DNA of 43,581 nt from Sphingopyxis sp. UBA6723. GTDB lineage: Bacteria; Pseudomonadota; Alphaproteobacteria; Sphingomonadales; Sphingomonadaceae. Below, in pieces: positions 8,376-15,346 of the stretch (position 1 is the first letter of the stretch; each line of letters begins with the position of its first letter). The DNA lies in the NCBI RefSeq assembly GCF_002454115.1, contig NZ_DKIH01000004.1:62593-106173 (forward strand), given 5' to 3'. Both the position numbers and the translations under genes were made by a program. The notes under the pieces were generated by a model. The model was not told where the DNA came from and searched no databases. It was given only the letters and a program-made list of their open reading frames with translations.

Positions 8376-9249
8376 GCCCGATCAGAGATTCCCGTTCGCA
8401 TCGAGCGACGTCGAGATGCCCATCGGTGATCCGCGCCTTCACGGTGTCTCGACTTCGCTCGACACGAACGGAAACCAAGGAAATGACAGAAAGCGCGACC
8501 GCATTGATGTCGCGCCGCGTTTCACCCACGCCGACGTCATCCGCCTGAACAACCTGTTCCGCGGCCAGGACGCCGGCGAAGTCGTCGCCAGTGTGATCGG
8601 CGCGGGGTTGCTCGGCGACACCGCGATCGTCTCCAGCTTTGGCGCCGAAAGCGCGGTGCTCCTCCACCTTGTCGCACAGGTCGCGCCCGACATGCCGGTG
8701 CTGTTCCTCGACACCGGCAAGCATTTCCCCGAAACGCTCGCCTATCGCGATACTCTCGCAGCACGGCTCGGGCTCAATATCGTCAACCTGACCCCCGATG
8801 CCGAGGATCTCGCGGCGAAGGATTCCACCGAACTGCGCTGGTCCTATGATCCCGACGGCTGCTGCGAAATCCGCAAGGTCAAGCCGCTCGAAAAGGCGAT
8901 GGCGGGTTTCGATGCGTCGATCACCGGGCGCAAAGGCTTCCAGTCATCGACACGTCAAGGCTTGCCGCGCTTCGAACTCGACGGCAGCACCGGCCGGTTG
9001 AAATTCAACCCGCTGGCCAACTGGACGCGCGCCAACCTCGACGCCTATTTCGAAGCGCACGACCTGCCGCGCCATCCGCTGGAGTCGCAAGGCTACCCGT
9101 CGATTGGCTGCTCGCCCTGCACGTCAAAGGTTCTGCCGGGCGAAGACCCGCGCTCGGGCCGCTGGCGCGGCTGGGACAAGACCGAATGCGGTATCCATGA
9201 AGCGGTGTCGCCGATTGGCGATGACCCGGCGAACGATCCGGCGTTCTAG
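8368..9249 (+). CDS. cysH: adenylyl-sulfate (APS/PAPS) reductase with palindrome-derived N-terminal extension
   Basis: The protein (293 residues from the ATG at 8368) reduces activated sulfate to sulfite with thioredoxin or glutathione. It has the nucleotide loop SSFGAESAVLLH, the CC...CxxC cluster ligands (C165, C166 and C248, C251), which mark the [4Fe-4S] APS-reductase type, and the catalytic ECGIH motif (C274). Recognisable family sequence starts only near residue 46 (IDVAPRFTHADVIRLN). Residues 9-35 are translated from two inverted palindromes at 8392-8471. An out-of-frame ATG at 8483, directly after the palindromes, opens MTESATA and would join the conserved frame if one base were added, so the native start may lie there. 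It is the last gene of the operon and overlaps DUF934. Confidence 0.87.
   Translation: MAKPDQRFPFASSDVEMPIGDPRLHGVSTSLDTNGNQGNDRKRDRIDVAPRFTHADVIRLNNLFRGQDAGEVVASVIGAGLLGDTAIVSSFGAESAVLLHLVAQVAPDMPVLFLDTGKHFPETLAYRDTLAARLGLNIVNLTPDAEDLAAKDSTELRWSYDPDGCCEIRKVKPLEKAMAGFDASITGRKGFQSSTRQGLPRFELDGSTGRLKFNPLANWTRANLDAYFEAHDLPRHPLESQGYPSIGCSPCTSKVLPGEDPRSGRWRGWDKTECGIHEAVSPIGDDPANDPAF
8392..8471. repeat. paired inverted palindromes inside the cysH 5' coding region
   Basis: Two 30-base arms at 8392-8421 and 8442-8471 are inverted copies of each other, with 24 of 30 positions matching. Both carry the TCGAGCGA-x-GTCGAGA core. Each arm can fold alone, and the differences compensate: GCATC pairs with GATGC in the left arm, while GTGTC pairs with GACAC in the right. 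This is the usual form of a REP-like doublet, normally intergenic, but here it lies within an open frame. Confidence 0.75.
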
Positions 9250-9253
9250 TTCA

Positions 9254-9285
9254 TCGTCATCCCAGCGAAAGCTGGGATCGCTGGC
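9254..9285. repeat. left inverted palindrome flanking the GIY-YIG gene
   Basis: A hairpin-forming element with core ATCCCAGCGAAAGCTGGGAT. Together with 9604-9634 it forms an inverted pair that is identical apart from a single base in the hairpin loop. It begins 4 bases after the cysH stop codon and ends 23 bases before the GIY-YIG start codon. Confidence 0.85.
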
Positions 9286-9308
9286 ATCCTCATGTTACCT
9301 TTTCGCGC

Positions 9309-9599
9309 ATGAACAAGCGCGGTTGGGTTTACATCATGACCAACAAGCGAGGCGGCGTCCTCTATATCGGCGTCACCGCCGATCTTCCCGCGCGAATTTA
9401 CCAGCACAAAACCGGACAGGGATCTACCTTCTGCCGCAAATACGGGCTCAAAATCCTGGTGCTCGTCGAGGAATTTCCAACGATCACGGAATCGATCATG
9501 CGCGAGAAGGCGATGAAAGCCTGGAAACGCGAGTGGAAAATCGAGCTGATCGAGGCCAGTAATCCGGATTGGGCGGATTATTCAGACAGGCTCGTTTGA
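9309..9599 (+). CDS. GIY-YIG nuclease domain protein (YhbQ/UPF0213 type)
   Basis: The 96-residue protein is a stand-alone GIY-YIG domain. The two signature strands are VYIM (residues 8-11) and LYIGVT (18-23), followed by ARIYQHKTG with the catalytic Arg and, later, a Glu in the REKAMKAWKREWK helix. Such proteins are predicted to cut DNA with one divalent metal, but the cellular role of the short UPF0213-like members is not known. No additional DNA-binding domain is present. The gene is enclosed by the inverted palindromes at 9254-9285 and 9604-9634, with only 4 bases between its stop codon and the right one, so gene and repeats may have moved as a unit. The start is the ATG at 9309; an upstream Shine-Dalgarno is weak. 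Confidence 0.88.
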   Translation: MNKRGWVYIMTNKRGGVLYIGVTADLPARIYQHKTGQGSTFCRKYGLKILVLVEEFPTITESIMREKAMKAWKREWKIELIEASNPDWADYSDRLV

Positions 9600-9603
9600 G
9601 AAC

Positions 9604-9634
9604 GCCAGCGATCCCAGCTTTGCTGGGATGACGA
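9604..9634. repeat. right inverted palindrome flanking the GIY-YIG gene
   Basis: Core ATCCCAGCTTTGCTGGGAT. Its reverse complement matches 9254-9285 over the whole length with one base missing in the loop. It lies 4 bases after the GIY-YIG stop and 24 bases before the end of the convergent dnaB gene, where it may also help to terminate both transcripts. Confidence 0.85.
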
Positions 9635-9658
9635 GGTAGGCGGGGTTAACAATGGGCT

Positions 9659-11170
9659 CTACTCATAATCCGCAAACGCCTGACTCTCATCCGCCAGATC
9701 GCTGAACTTCGTCGTTTTCGCCTCGAAATGCAGGCGGATCTTGCCCGTCGAACCATGGCGTGACTTCGCCACGATCACTTCGGCCAAACCGAAGACGCGC
9801 TCCATCTCCGCCGCCCACTCCTCATGCGCCGCGTGGATCTTTACATCGTCGCCTTCCATCGGGCGTTTGGGCTCGCGCGAGCCGACATAATAATCCTCGC
9901 GAAACACAAACAGCACCATGTCCGCGTCCTGCTCGATCGAGCCCGATTCGCGCAGATCGGACAGCATCGGCCGCTTGTCTTCGCGCTGTTCGACCGCACG
10001 GCTGAGCTGCGACAATGCCATCACAGGCACATGAAGTTCCTTCGCCAGTGTCTTCAAACCACGCGAAATTTCGGAAATTTCTTGCACGCGATTGTCGCCG
10101 CTTTTCGAGCTGCCCGCCAGCAATTGCAGATAATCGACAATGATCAAACCGATGCCGTGCCGCCGCTGCAAGCGCCGCGCGCGCGTCCGCAGTCCCGCGA
10201 TCGTCAGCGCCGGGGTGTCGTCGATGAACAGCGGCAATGTCTGAAGCTGCTGGGCCGCGCGCGACAGTTGCTGAAACTGCTCCTTGCTGATCTTGCCCAT
10301 GCGCAGCGCCTCGCCCGACACCCCCGATTGTTCGGCGAGGACGCGCGTCGCGAGTTGGTCGGCGGACATTTCAAGGCTGAAGAAAGCGACCTTGGCGCCC
10401 ATATTCTTTTCGGGCGGAATCCCGTCATCCTCGTCGCGGCGCCATCGTTCGGCGGCGTTATAGGCGATGTTGGTAGCGAGCGAGGTCTTGCCCATGCCGG
10501 GACGCCCGGCGAGGATCATCAAGTCCGAATTGTGCATGCCGCCGATCTTGGCGTTCATGCTCGAAATGCCGGTCGTGATACCCGACAGATGCCCGCCCGA
10601 ATTGAGCGCGCGCTCGGCCGCCTGCAATGCGGTCAGGCTGGCCTGGCTGAAGCTTTTGACCGACCCCATTTCGGCCTCGCCGCCCGCGACGCGGTAGAGC
10701 GCGGTTTCGGCCTCCTCGATCTGCGCCTGCGGATCGACGCGTTCACTGGTGTCGAGCGCGTTTTCGACCAGCACCCGCCCGACGCCGGCAAGTTCGCGCA
10801 GCAAGGCGAGGTCGTAAATCTGCTTGGCAAAATCACGCGCGCCGATCAGACCTGCCCCGCTGCCAGTAAGCTGTGCCAGATAACCAACCCCGCCGACCGC
10901 CTTCATCGCCTCGTCGGCTTCGAAATAGGGCTTCAGCGTCACCGGGGTCGCGATGCTGTTGCGCTCGATCAGCGCCATCGTCTGCTGAAAAATACGGCCG
11001 TGGAGCGGCTCAAAGAAATGATCGGGGGTCAGCGCGACGGGCAGATCCTCGACGACTCGGTTGTCGATCAGAATCGCGCCCAGAAACGCGGCCTCGGCCT
11101 CGATATTGCGCGGCAATTGAGGGGCGTTTCCGGTGGCGACCGGGGTCGGAAAAATGGCTAGCTCTGGCAT
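9659..11170 (-). CDS. dnaB: replicative DNA helicase
   Basis: The 503-residue DnaB forms the hexameric helicase that unwinds DNA at the replication fork. The N-terminal domain begins LPRNIEAEAAFLGAILIDNR. The RecA-like domain has Walker A (LAGRPGMGKTSLATNIAYN), the FFSLEMS strand, Walker B (GLIIVDYLQLL), the ALSQLSRAVEQR region and the LRESGSIEQDAD segment, all as in ordinary DnaB. No intein is present. ATGs exist at 11182 and 11170. The second is preferred because an AAGG lies 5 bases upstream and the protein then starts MPELAIFPTP. It faces the GIY-YIG unit at its 3' end and shares a short upstream region with the UPF0262 gene. Confidence 0.95.
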   Translation of the reverse strand: MPELAIFPTPVATGNAPQLPRNIEAEAAFLGAILIDNRVVEDLPVALTPDHFFEPLHGRIFQQTMALIERNSIATPVTLKPYFEADEAMKAVGGVGYLAQLTGSGAGLIGARDFAKQIYDLALLRELAGVGRVLVENALDTSERVDPQAQIEEAETALYRVAGGEAEMGSVKSFSQASLTALQAAERALNSGGHLSGITTGISSMNAKIGGMHNSDLMILAGRPGMGKTSLATNIAYNAAERWRRDEDDGIPPEKNMGAKVAFFSLEMSADQLATRVLAEQSGVSGEALRMGKISKEQFQQLSRAAQQLQTLPLFIDDTPALTIAGLRTRARRLQRRHGIGLIIVDYLQLLAGSSKSGDNRVQEISEISRGLKTLAKELHVPVMALSQLSRAVEQREDKRPMLSDLRESGSIEQDADMVLFVFREDYYVGSREPKRPMEGDDVKIHAAHEEWAAEMERVFGLAEVIVAKSRHGSTGKIRLHFEAKTTKFSDLADESQAFADYE

Positions 11171-11297
11171 TGGCGCCTTCATGGGCCGGTGCCCGATGAG
11201 GCGCAACCGGCGATGTCGATCAGCCTATCATAACTGTGGAATGCTGTGAATAAGTCGGCTTGCCCTTCGCCCCGCGCCAAGTAGAAGCACAGGCAGC

Positions 11298-11795
11298 ATG
11301 GCCGACGCAGACCCCTCCAAACAGCGCATCATTTCGATCGAACTCGACGAGGGTTCGATCGTCTGGCGCAATCCCGACGTCGAGCAGGAACGGCGCGTCG
11401 CCATCTTCGACCTGATCGAGGATAACAAGTTTGTCCCGCAGCGCGGCCATGCCGACGGCTATGCGGGCCCCTATCGCCTGATGCTGCGCGTCGAGGAAGG
11501 GCGGCTGATTTTCGAAATCAGCCGCGAGGACGGATCGCCACTCGAGGCGATCATTCTAGGTCTGGGCCGGTTCCGTCGTCCGATCCGCGACTATTTCGCC
11601 ATCTGCGATTCTTATTATCAGGCGATCAAGACCTCGACTGCGCAGCAAATCGAGACCGTCGATATGGCGCGCCGCGCCCTGCACAACGAAGCGGCCGAGA
11701 TGCTGATGGACCGACTGGACGGAAAGATCGCGGTCGATTTCGATACGGCGCGGCGTTTGTTCACGCTGATCTGCGTCCTGCATATCAAGGGTTGA
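11298..11795 (+). CDS. UPF0262 family protein
   Basis: The 165-residue protein matches UPF0262, a conserved alphaproteobacterial family of unknown function. Typical stretches are RVAIFDLIEDNKFVP, YRLMLRVEEGRLIFEI, LGRFRRPIRDYFAICDSYY and a C-terminal FTLICVLHIKG. It has no signal peptide and no catalytic motif that I recognise. It is followed after 3 bases by the GH25-like gene and then by cdd, so the three form a likely operon transcribed away from dnaB. Confidence 0.85.
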   Translation: MADADPSKQRIISIELDEGSIVWRNPDVEQERRVAIFDLIEDNKFVPQRGHADGYAGPYRLMLRVEEGRLIFEISREDGSPLEAIILGLGRFRRPIRDYFAICDSYYQAIKTSTAQQIETVDMARRALHNEAAEMLMDRLDGKIAVDFDTARRLFTLICVLHIKG

Positions 11796-11798
11796 GCG

Positions 11799-12548
11799 AT
11801 GGCAGGTGCGGCCACCAGCAACCAGCGGCCCGCAAAACCGGCTGGCGATTGGCGTCGTACGTTGGCGCGAACGCTACGCCGCATCGGTGCCGCGATCGTC
11901 CTGCTGTTGCTGGCGACCGGCCTTGCGCTGTGGTGGGCAGCGCGCTGGACGCCCGACCGGGCGCTTTATCCGACACAGGGGGTGACGATCGACGCGGGCA
12001 ACGGCGATGTCCAATGGGGCTCGATCAAGGCTGCGGGCGCCGATTTCGCTTATGTCATGGGCACCGATGGAACCCGCGGCATCGACGCCAAATTCACCCG
12101 CAATATGGCGGCGGCGCGCGACGCCGACGTGCAAGCCGGCGCCATCCACCGCTACAACCTGTGCCAGCTCGCGACCGATCAGGCGGCCAATTTCATCCGC
12201 CACGTCCCGCGGCGCGCCGACGCGCTGCCCGCCGTCGTGTGGCTTGATTATGACGACAGCTGCCCCGACCGCCCGACCCGCGCGCTGTTGCTCTCCGAAC
12301 TCGCAACCTTTCTGGCGCAGATCGAGGCACATATGGGCAAGCGCAGCCTGATCGCCCCCGGTCCGGCGTTCGAAAGTGACTATCAGGTGACCAAAGGCAT
12401 CGCGCGCACCATCTGGCTACGCCGGGATTTCTTCGAACCCGATTATGCGGCGCACCCTTGGGCGATGTGGCAGGCAAATGATTATGTGCGCCTTTCGGGC
12501 GCCGATGGCACCGTCGGCTGGAACGTCGTCCGCCCGGAAGGAAATTGA
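11799..12548 (+). CDS. GH25 (lysozyme-like) family protein, membrane-anchored
   Basis: The 249-residue protein has an N-terminal basic stretch and one membrane segment (IGAAIVLLLLATGLALWWAA, about residues 29-48), then a GH25-like barrel in the periplasm. GH25 muramidases cleave the MurNAc-GlcNAc bond of peptidoglycan. The barrel opens GVTIDAGNGDVQWGSIKAAG in place of the usual GIDVSxxQGxIDW, and the strand that normally reads D-x-E reads WLDYDD. The catalytic Glu therefore appears to be Asp, and the TEG motif is TDG. The fold assignment is good but activity as a lysozyme is doubtful. It starts 3 bases after the UPF0262 stop, and its TGA lies 2 bases before the cdd start. Confidence 0.75.
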   Translation: MAGAATSNQRPAKPAGDWRRTLARTLRRIGAAIVLLLLATGLALWWAARWTPDRALYPTQGVTIDAGNGDVQWGSIKAAGADFAYVMGTDGTRGIDAKFTRNMAAARDADVQAGAIHRYNLCQLATDQAANFIRHVPRRADALPAVVWLDYDDSCPDRPTRALLLSELATFLAQIEAHMGKRSLIAPGPAFESDYQVTKGIARTIWLRRDFFEPDYAAHPWAMWQANDYVRLSGADGTVGWNVVRPEGN

Positions 12549-12550
12549 CT

Positions 12551-13003
12551 ATGACCGAAGCTCGTGACGAATTGATCGCCGCCGCGCGCGATGCCGCGCA
12601 CCGTGCCTATGCGCCTTATTCGGGTTTCCACGTCGGCGCCGCCTTGCTGCTCAAAAACGGCGATGTCGTCACGGGCGCCAATGTCGAAAACGCCAGCTAT
12701 GGCCTGACGCTGTGCGCCGAAACCGCGGCGGTGGCCAAGATCGCCAACGAAGGCTGGATCGGCGAGCTCGCCGAGGTCGCGATCATTGGCGGCCGCCCTG
12801 ATAGCGATGCGCTACTGGGGAGCGATCCCGTCAATCCCTGCGGCCGCTGCCGCCAGATATTGAACGAAGCCGCCGAGCGATCAAAAACCGACATTCTCGT
12901 TCACTGCGCGTCAGGCGATGGCGCGACGGTGAACACCTACAAGCTCAGCGCGTTACTTCCGGCCGCGTTCGGACCTAAGGACTTGGGGCTCATCGACGAC
13001 TAA
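12551..13003 (+). CDS. cdd: cytidine deaminase
   Basis: The 150-residue homotetrameric-type enzyme deaminates cytidine and deoxycytidine to uridine and deoxyuridine in pyrimidine salvage. The zinc site is complete: C55-A-E57 (TLCAETAA, with the proton-shuttling Glu) and PCGRCRQ (C97, C100). Upstream, the substrate loop reads APYSGFHVGAALL and GANVENASYG. The start is the ATG at 12551, 2 bases after the previous stop; a TTG two codons earlier overlaps that stop but is less likely. Third gene of the small operon from 11298. Confidence 0.95.
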   Translation: MTEARDELIAAARDAAHRAYAPYSGFHVGAALLLKNGDVVTGANVENASYGLTLCAETAAVAKIANEGWIGELAEVAIIGGRPDSDALLGSDPVNPCGRCRQILNEAAERSKTDILVHCASGDGATVNTYKLSALLPAAFGPKDLGLIDD

Positions 13004-13048
13004 TTGCGCCCCTTCCCCCCTTGCGCTTGTCAGTCAAATGAGTCACAA

Positions 13049-13066
13049 CTTTACGTGAACGTAAAG
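13049..13066. promoter_or_regulatory. perfect palindromic operator (LiuR-like)
   Basis: CTTTACGT-GA-ACGTAAAG is a perfect 8+8 inverted repeat with a 2-base centre, 27 bases before the enoyl-CoA hydratase start. It resembles the TTTACGTnnACGTAAA-type sites known for MerR-family regulators (LiuR group) that control fatty-acid and branched-chain amino acid degradation. The regulator itself is not in the window. The position just before the gene fits repression. Confidence 0.65.
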
Positions 13067-13093
13067 GTAAAGACGCGAGAGGATTTCTTCCCC

Positions 13094-13900
13094 ATGACTG
13101 ACACCCCGACCTTCGACACGATCAAGCTGGAAATCGCCGACAATGTCGCGACGATCACGCTCAATCGTCCCGACCGGCTCAATTCGATGCCGCCCGCGAT
13201 GGCCGACGAAATTCGGGAGGCGCTTGATCATCTGCCGGGTCTCGCGGCGCGCGCACTGCTCATCACCGGCGAGGGGCGCGGTTTTTGTTCGGGGGCCGAT
13301 CTCGCGGGCGATCGCTCTGCCGGCGGCGCCATTAGCGGCGGCGCGCGGAGCCGCAACGCCCTGCGCGGTCATTACAACCCGATGCTGCTCGCACTCGCCA
13401 ACCTCGACATTCCCGTTGTCGTCGCCGTCAATGGCCCGGCGGCGGGGGTCGGGTGCAGCTTCGCACTGTCAGGCGATTTCACCATCGCGGGCAAGAGCGC
13501 CTATTTCCTCCAAGCCTTCGTCAATATCGGCCTTGTCCCCGACGGCGGATCGTCGTGGCTGCTGCCACGCCTGGTCGGCGTACCGCGCGCGCTCCAGATG
13601 ATGATGCTCGGCGAGAAGATTTCGGCCGATCAGGCCGCCGACTGGGGCATGATCTACAAGAGCGTCGAGGACGCCGACCTACTGGCGGAAGCCAAGGCGC
13701 TCGCCACCCGCCTTGCCAATGGCCCCACCATCGCGCTCGGCACGATGCGCAAGATCTTGCGCGACGGCCTGACACAGGATTTCGCAACGACGCTCGACGC
13801 CGAGGCCAAGGGTCAGTTCATTGCGGGCGGTACCGCCGATGCGATGGAGGGCATCATGGCGTTCCAGCAAAAGCGCAAGACCGAGTTCAAGGGGAAGTAG
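13094..13900 (+). CDS. enoyl-CoA hydratase/isomerase (crotonase) family protein, PaaG-like
   Basis: The 268-residue crotonase-fold protein has the oxyanion-hole segments GRGFCSGADLAGDRSAG and NGPAAGVGCSFALSGDF. NIGLVPDGGSSWLLPRLVG carries an acidic residue in the position typical of isomerases such as PaaG and of some 2-enoyl-CoA hydratases. The reaction is hydration or isomerisation of an enoyl-CoA in beta-oxidation or aromatic degradation, and the exact acyl group is undetermined. The frame is open upstream to 13004, but the conserved protein starts at the ATG at 13094. A perfect palindromic operator at 13049-13066 suggests control by a regulator of acyl-CoA catabolism. It is separate from the cdd operon. 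Confidence 0.85.
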   Translation: MTDTPTFDTIKLEIADNVATITLNRPDRLNSMPPAMADEIREALDHLPGLAARALLITGEGRGFCSGADLAGDRSAGGAISGGARSRNALRGHYNPMLLALANLDIPVVVAVNGPAAGVGCSFALSGDFTIAGKSAYFLQAFVNIGLVPDGGSSWLLPRLVGVPRALQMMMLGEKISADQAADWGMIYKSVEDADLLAEAKALATRLANGPTIALGTMRKILRDGLTQDFATTLDAEAKGQFIAGGTADAMEGIMAFQQKRKTEFKGK

Positions 13901-13910
13901 CACCTCTCGT

Positions 13911-13981
13911 GGCCCCCGCGAAGGCGGGGGCCGCTGGCTGGTCAGCGCAACACCGATAGCGGCCCCCGCCTTCACGGGGGC
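13911..13981. repeat. inverted pair of GC-rich palindromes
   Basis: One palindrome at 13911-13932 has a 9-bp stem, GGCCCCCGC and GCGGGGGCC, with loop GAAG. A second at 13962-13981 has a 7-bp stem, GCCCCCG and CGGGGGC. The second is an inverted copy of the first, and both carry the same inner flank (GGCCGCT and its complement). The pair fills the gap between two convergent stop codons, so it probably ends both transcripts, and it belongs to the same family as 1-23. Confidence 0.8.
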
Positions 13982-13993
13982 GACATACTTGTT

Positions 13994-14596
13994 CTACGCC
14001 GCCGCTTCCTCGACCATCACCTTTTTGTAGATGCTCGTTTTCGGATAGGAACAGATCCGCATCACCATCGGCTCGAAAAACTCCAGCGGCTCGCTGTCGT
14101 AGTCCGGGTCGAAGGCCGGCGCGTCATATTTTTCGCAGAATTCGGCGCAGGCCGCATAATGAGGACTGTCCTTGAACTGGTCGCGCATGTCGCGGTCGAG
14201 GCCGATGTAGTGGAAGAAATAATGGCCCTGGAAAATGCCGTGGTGCTGGACGATCCACAGATTTTCCTCTGACAGGAAGGGTTTGAGGATCGCCGCCGCG
14301 ACGTCGGGGTGGTTGAACGCGCCCAGCGTGTCGCCGATGTCGTGGAGCAGGGCCATCACGAAATATTCTTCATCACGGCCATCGCGGTGCGCACGCGTCG
14401 CGGTTTGCAGACAATGCTCCAGCCGGTCGACCGGAAAGCCGCCATAATCTCCGCCAAGCAGCTTGAGATGATCGAGGATGCGCTTGCCATTTTGCGGCGC
14501 AAACTCTTTCTGCTCGCGCGCAATGATGTCCCAATCTTCCTGCGTTCCGTCGATCATCGAGCGGAAGGTGGCGTGATCGTGCGTCATATCGGTCAT
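13994..14596 (-). CDS. HD-domain protein (PhnZ/MIOX-like oxygenase or phosphohydrolase fold)
   Basis: The 200-residue protein has an HD metal site: H61 in RLEHCLQTA, the H85-D86 pair in ALLHDIGDT, then H96 in FNHPD and H118-H119 in VQHHGIFQGHY. The Y51-GGFPVDRLE-H61 spacing and the 24-residue gap to H85 match the opening of PhnZ, a mixed-valent di-iron oxygenase that cleaves organophosphonates. The Glu that partners the Tyr in PhnZ is Phe54 here. It could therefore be a di-iron oxygenase on another substrate or an ordinary HD phosphohydrolase. No phosphonate genes are nearby. It is a single gene with start ATG at 14596, convergent with the enoyl-CoA hydratase. Confidence 0.7.
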   Translation of the reverse strand: MTDMTHDHATFRSMIDGTQEDWDIIAREQKEFAPQNGKRILDHLKLLGGDYGGFPVDRLEHCLQTATRAHRDGRDEEYFVMALLHDIGDTLGAFNHPDVAAAILKPFLSEENLWIVQHHGIFQGHYFFHYIGLDRDMRDQFKDSPHYAACAEFCEKYDAPAFDPDYDSEPLEFFEPMVMRICSYPKTSIYKKVMVEEAAA

Positions 14597-14629
14597 GGCA
14601 GCCTCTCCTGTGGTTGAGGTCAGCCTATC

Positions 14630-15346
14630 CTATTCGTTGTTATTTGCAACGTTGTACGATTTGACCTCGGCCTGCGTTAGGCAGCGGCGCGTCGATTTGT
14701 CGTCGGCGTTGGCCAGCGCCTTTTGCTGATACATCACCTCGGTTAGCAATTTGCGCGACACGCCCATGCGGATCAGGAAATCATTGTCCTCGCTGGCGAG
14801 CAGCGCCGCGTCCTGCTCGATGTCGCCGATCAGTTCGCGCGTCGCCTCGGTCCCCATCGCGACGCTCATGTCGATCGTGCTGCGGTCGCCGGTACGGGTG
14901 AACATATGGACGATGAACAATCCGCCCGGGTCGATCACGCGCGGCTGTCCGCCCATGAAGATGAAGTTGCAGGCGCTGAAACACGCCCAGCCCGCAGGGA
15001 TCCGGGTCGTCAGCCCGAAGTTCGAGCGGATGATCCGCCCCGCCGCATTGCCCGCACGCGCATCGCCGCCTGGCGATCGCAGCCACACCTCGCCAACGTC
15101 GGGATTCGCGGCCAGCGCGGCTTTCAGTCGCTCAGGGAGCCCTGCATCAATCCGTCCTTCGGCCAGCAGGACCTTGGCGCCGTCCTTGACCACCGGAGTC
15201 AACTGCATTGTCGTATTGGCCGACCAGTCAGGGGTCAGCGGACAGGTTGGATTCGCCGGGTCCATCTTGACCTTCGCGGCGCCGGTCAGGCTGGCGAGCA
15301 GCCCCGCCGCCAGCGCGAAGCGAACGGCCTTATGCCGCAAGGGCAT
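14630..15346 (-). CDS. exported ClpP-like (COG3904-type) putative serine protease
   Basis: The 238-residue protein has a signal peptide (MPLRHKAVRFALAAGLLASLTGAA) and a ClpP/crotonase-like domain. VGEVWLRSPGGDARAG sits around residues 84-98, a Ser in the nucleophile-like CFSACNFIFMGG (S124), and H147 in DPGGLFIVHMF. This matches the COG3904 group of predicted periplasmic proteins, whose substrates are unknown. The open frame extends to 15427, but the signal peptide supports the ATG at 15346. That ATG lies 17 bases inside the end of the upstream exported gene, so the two are coupled and may work together. Confidence 0.72.
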   Translation of the reverse strand: MPLRHKAVRFALAAGLLASLTGAAKVKMDPANPTCPLTPDWSANTTMQLTPVVKDGAKVLLAEGRIDAGLPERLKAALAANPDVGEVWLRSPGGDARAGNAAGRIIRSNFGLTTRIPAGWACFSACNFIFMGGQPRVIDPGGLFIVHMFTRTGDRSTIDMSVAMGTEATRELIGDIEQDAALLASEDNDFLIRMGVSRKLLTEVMYQQKALANADDKSTRRCLTQAEVKSYNVANNNE

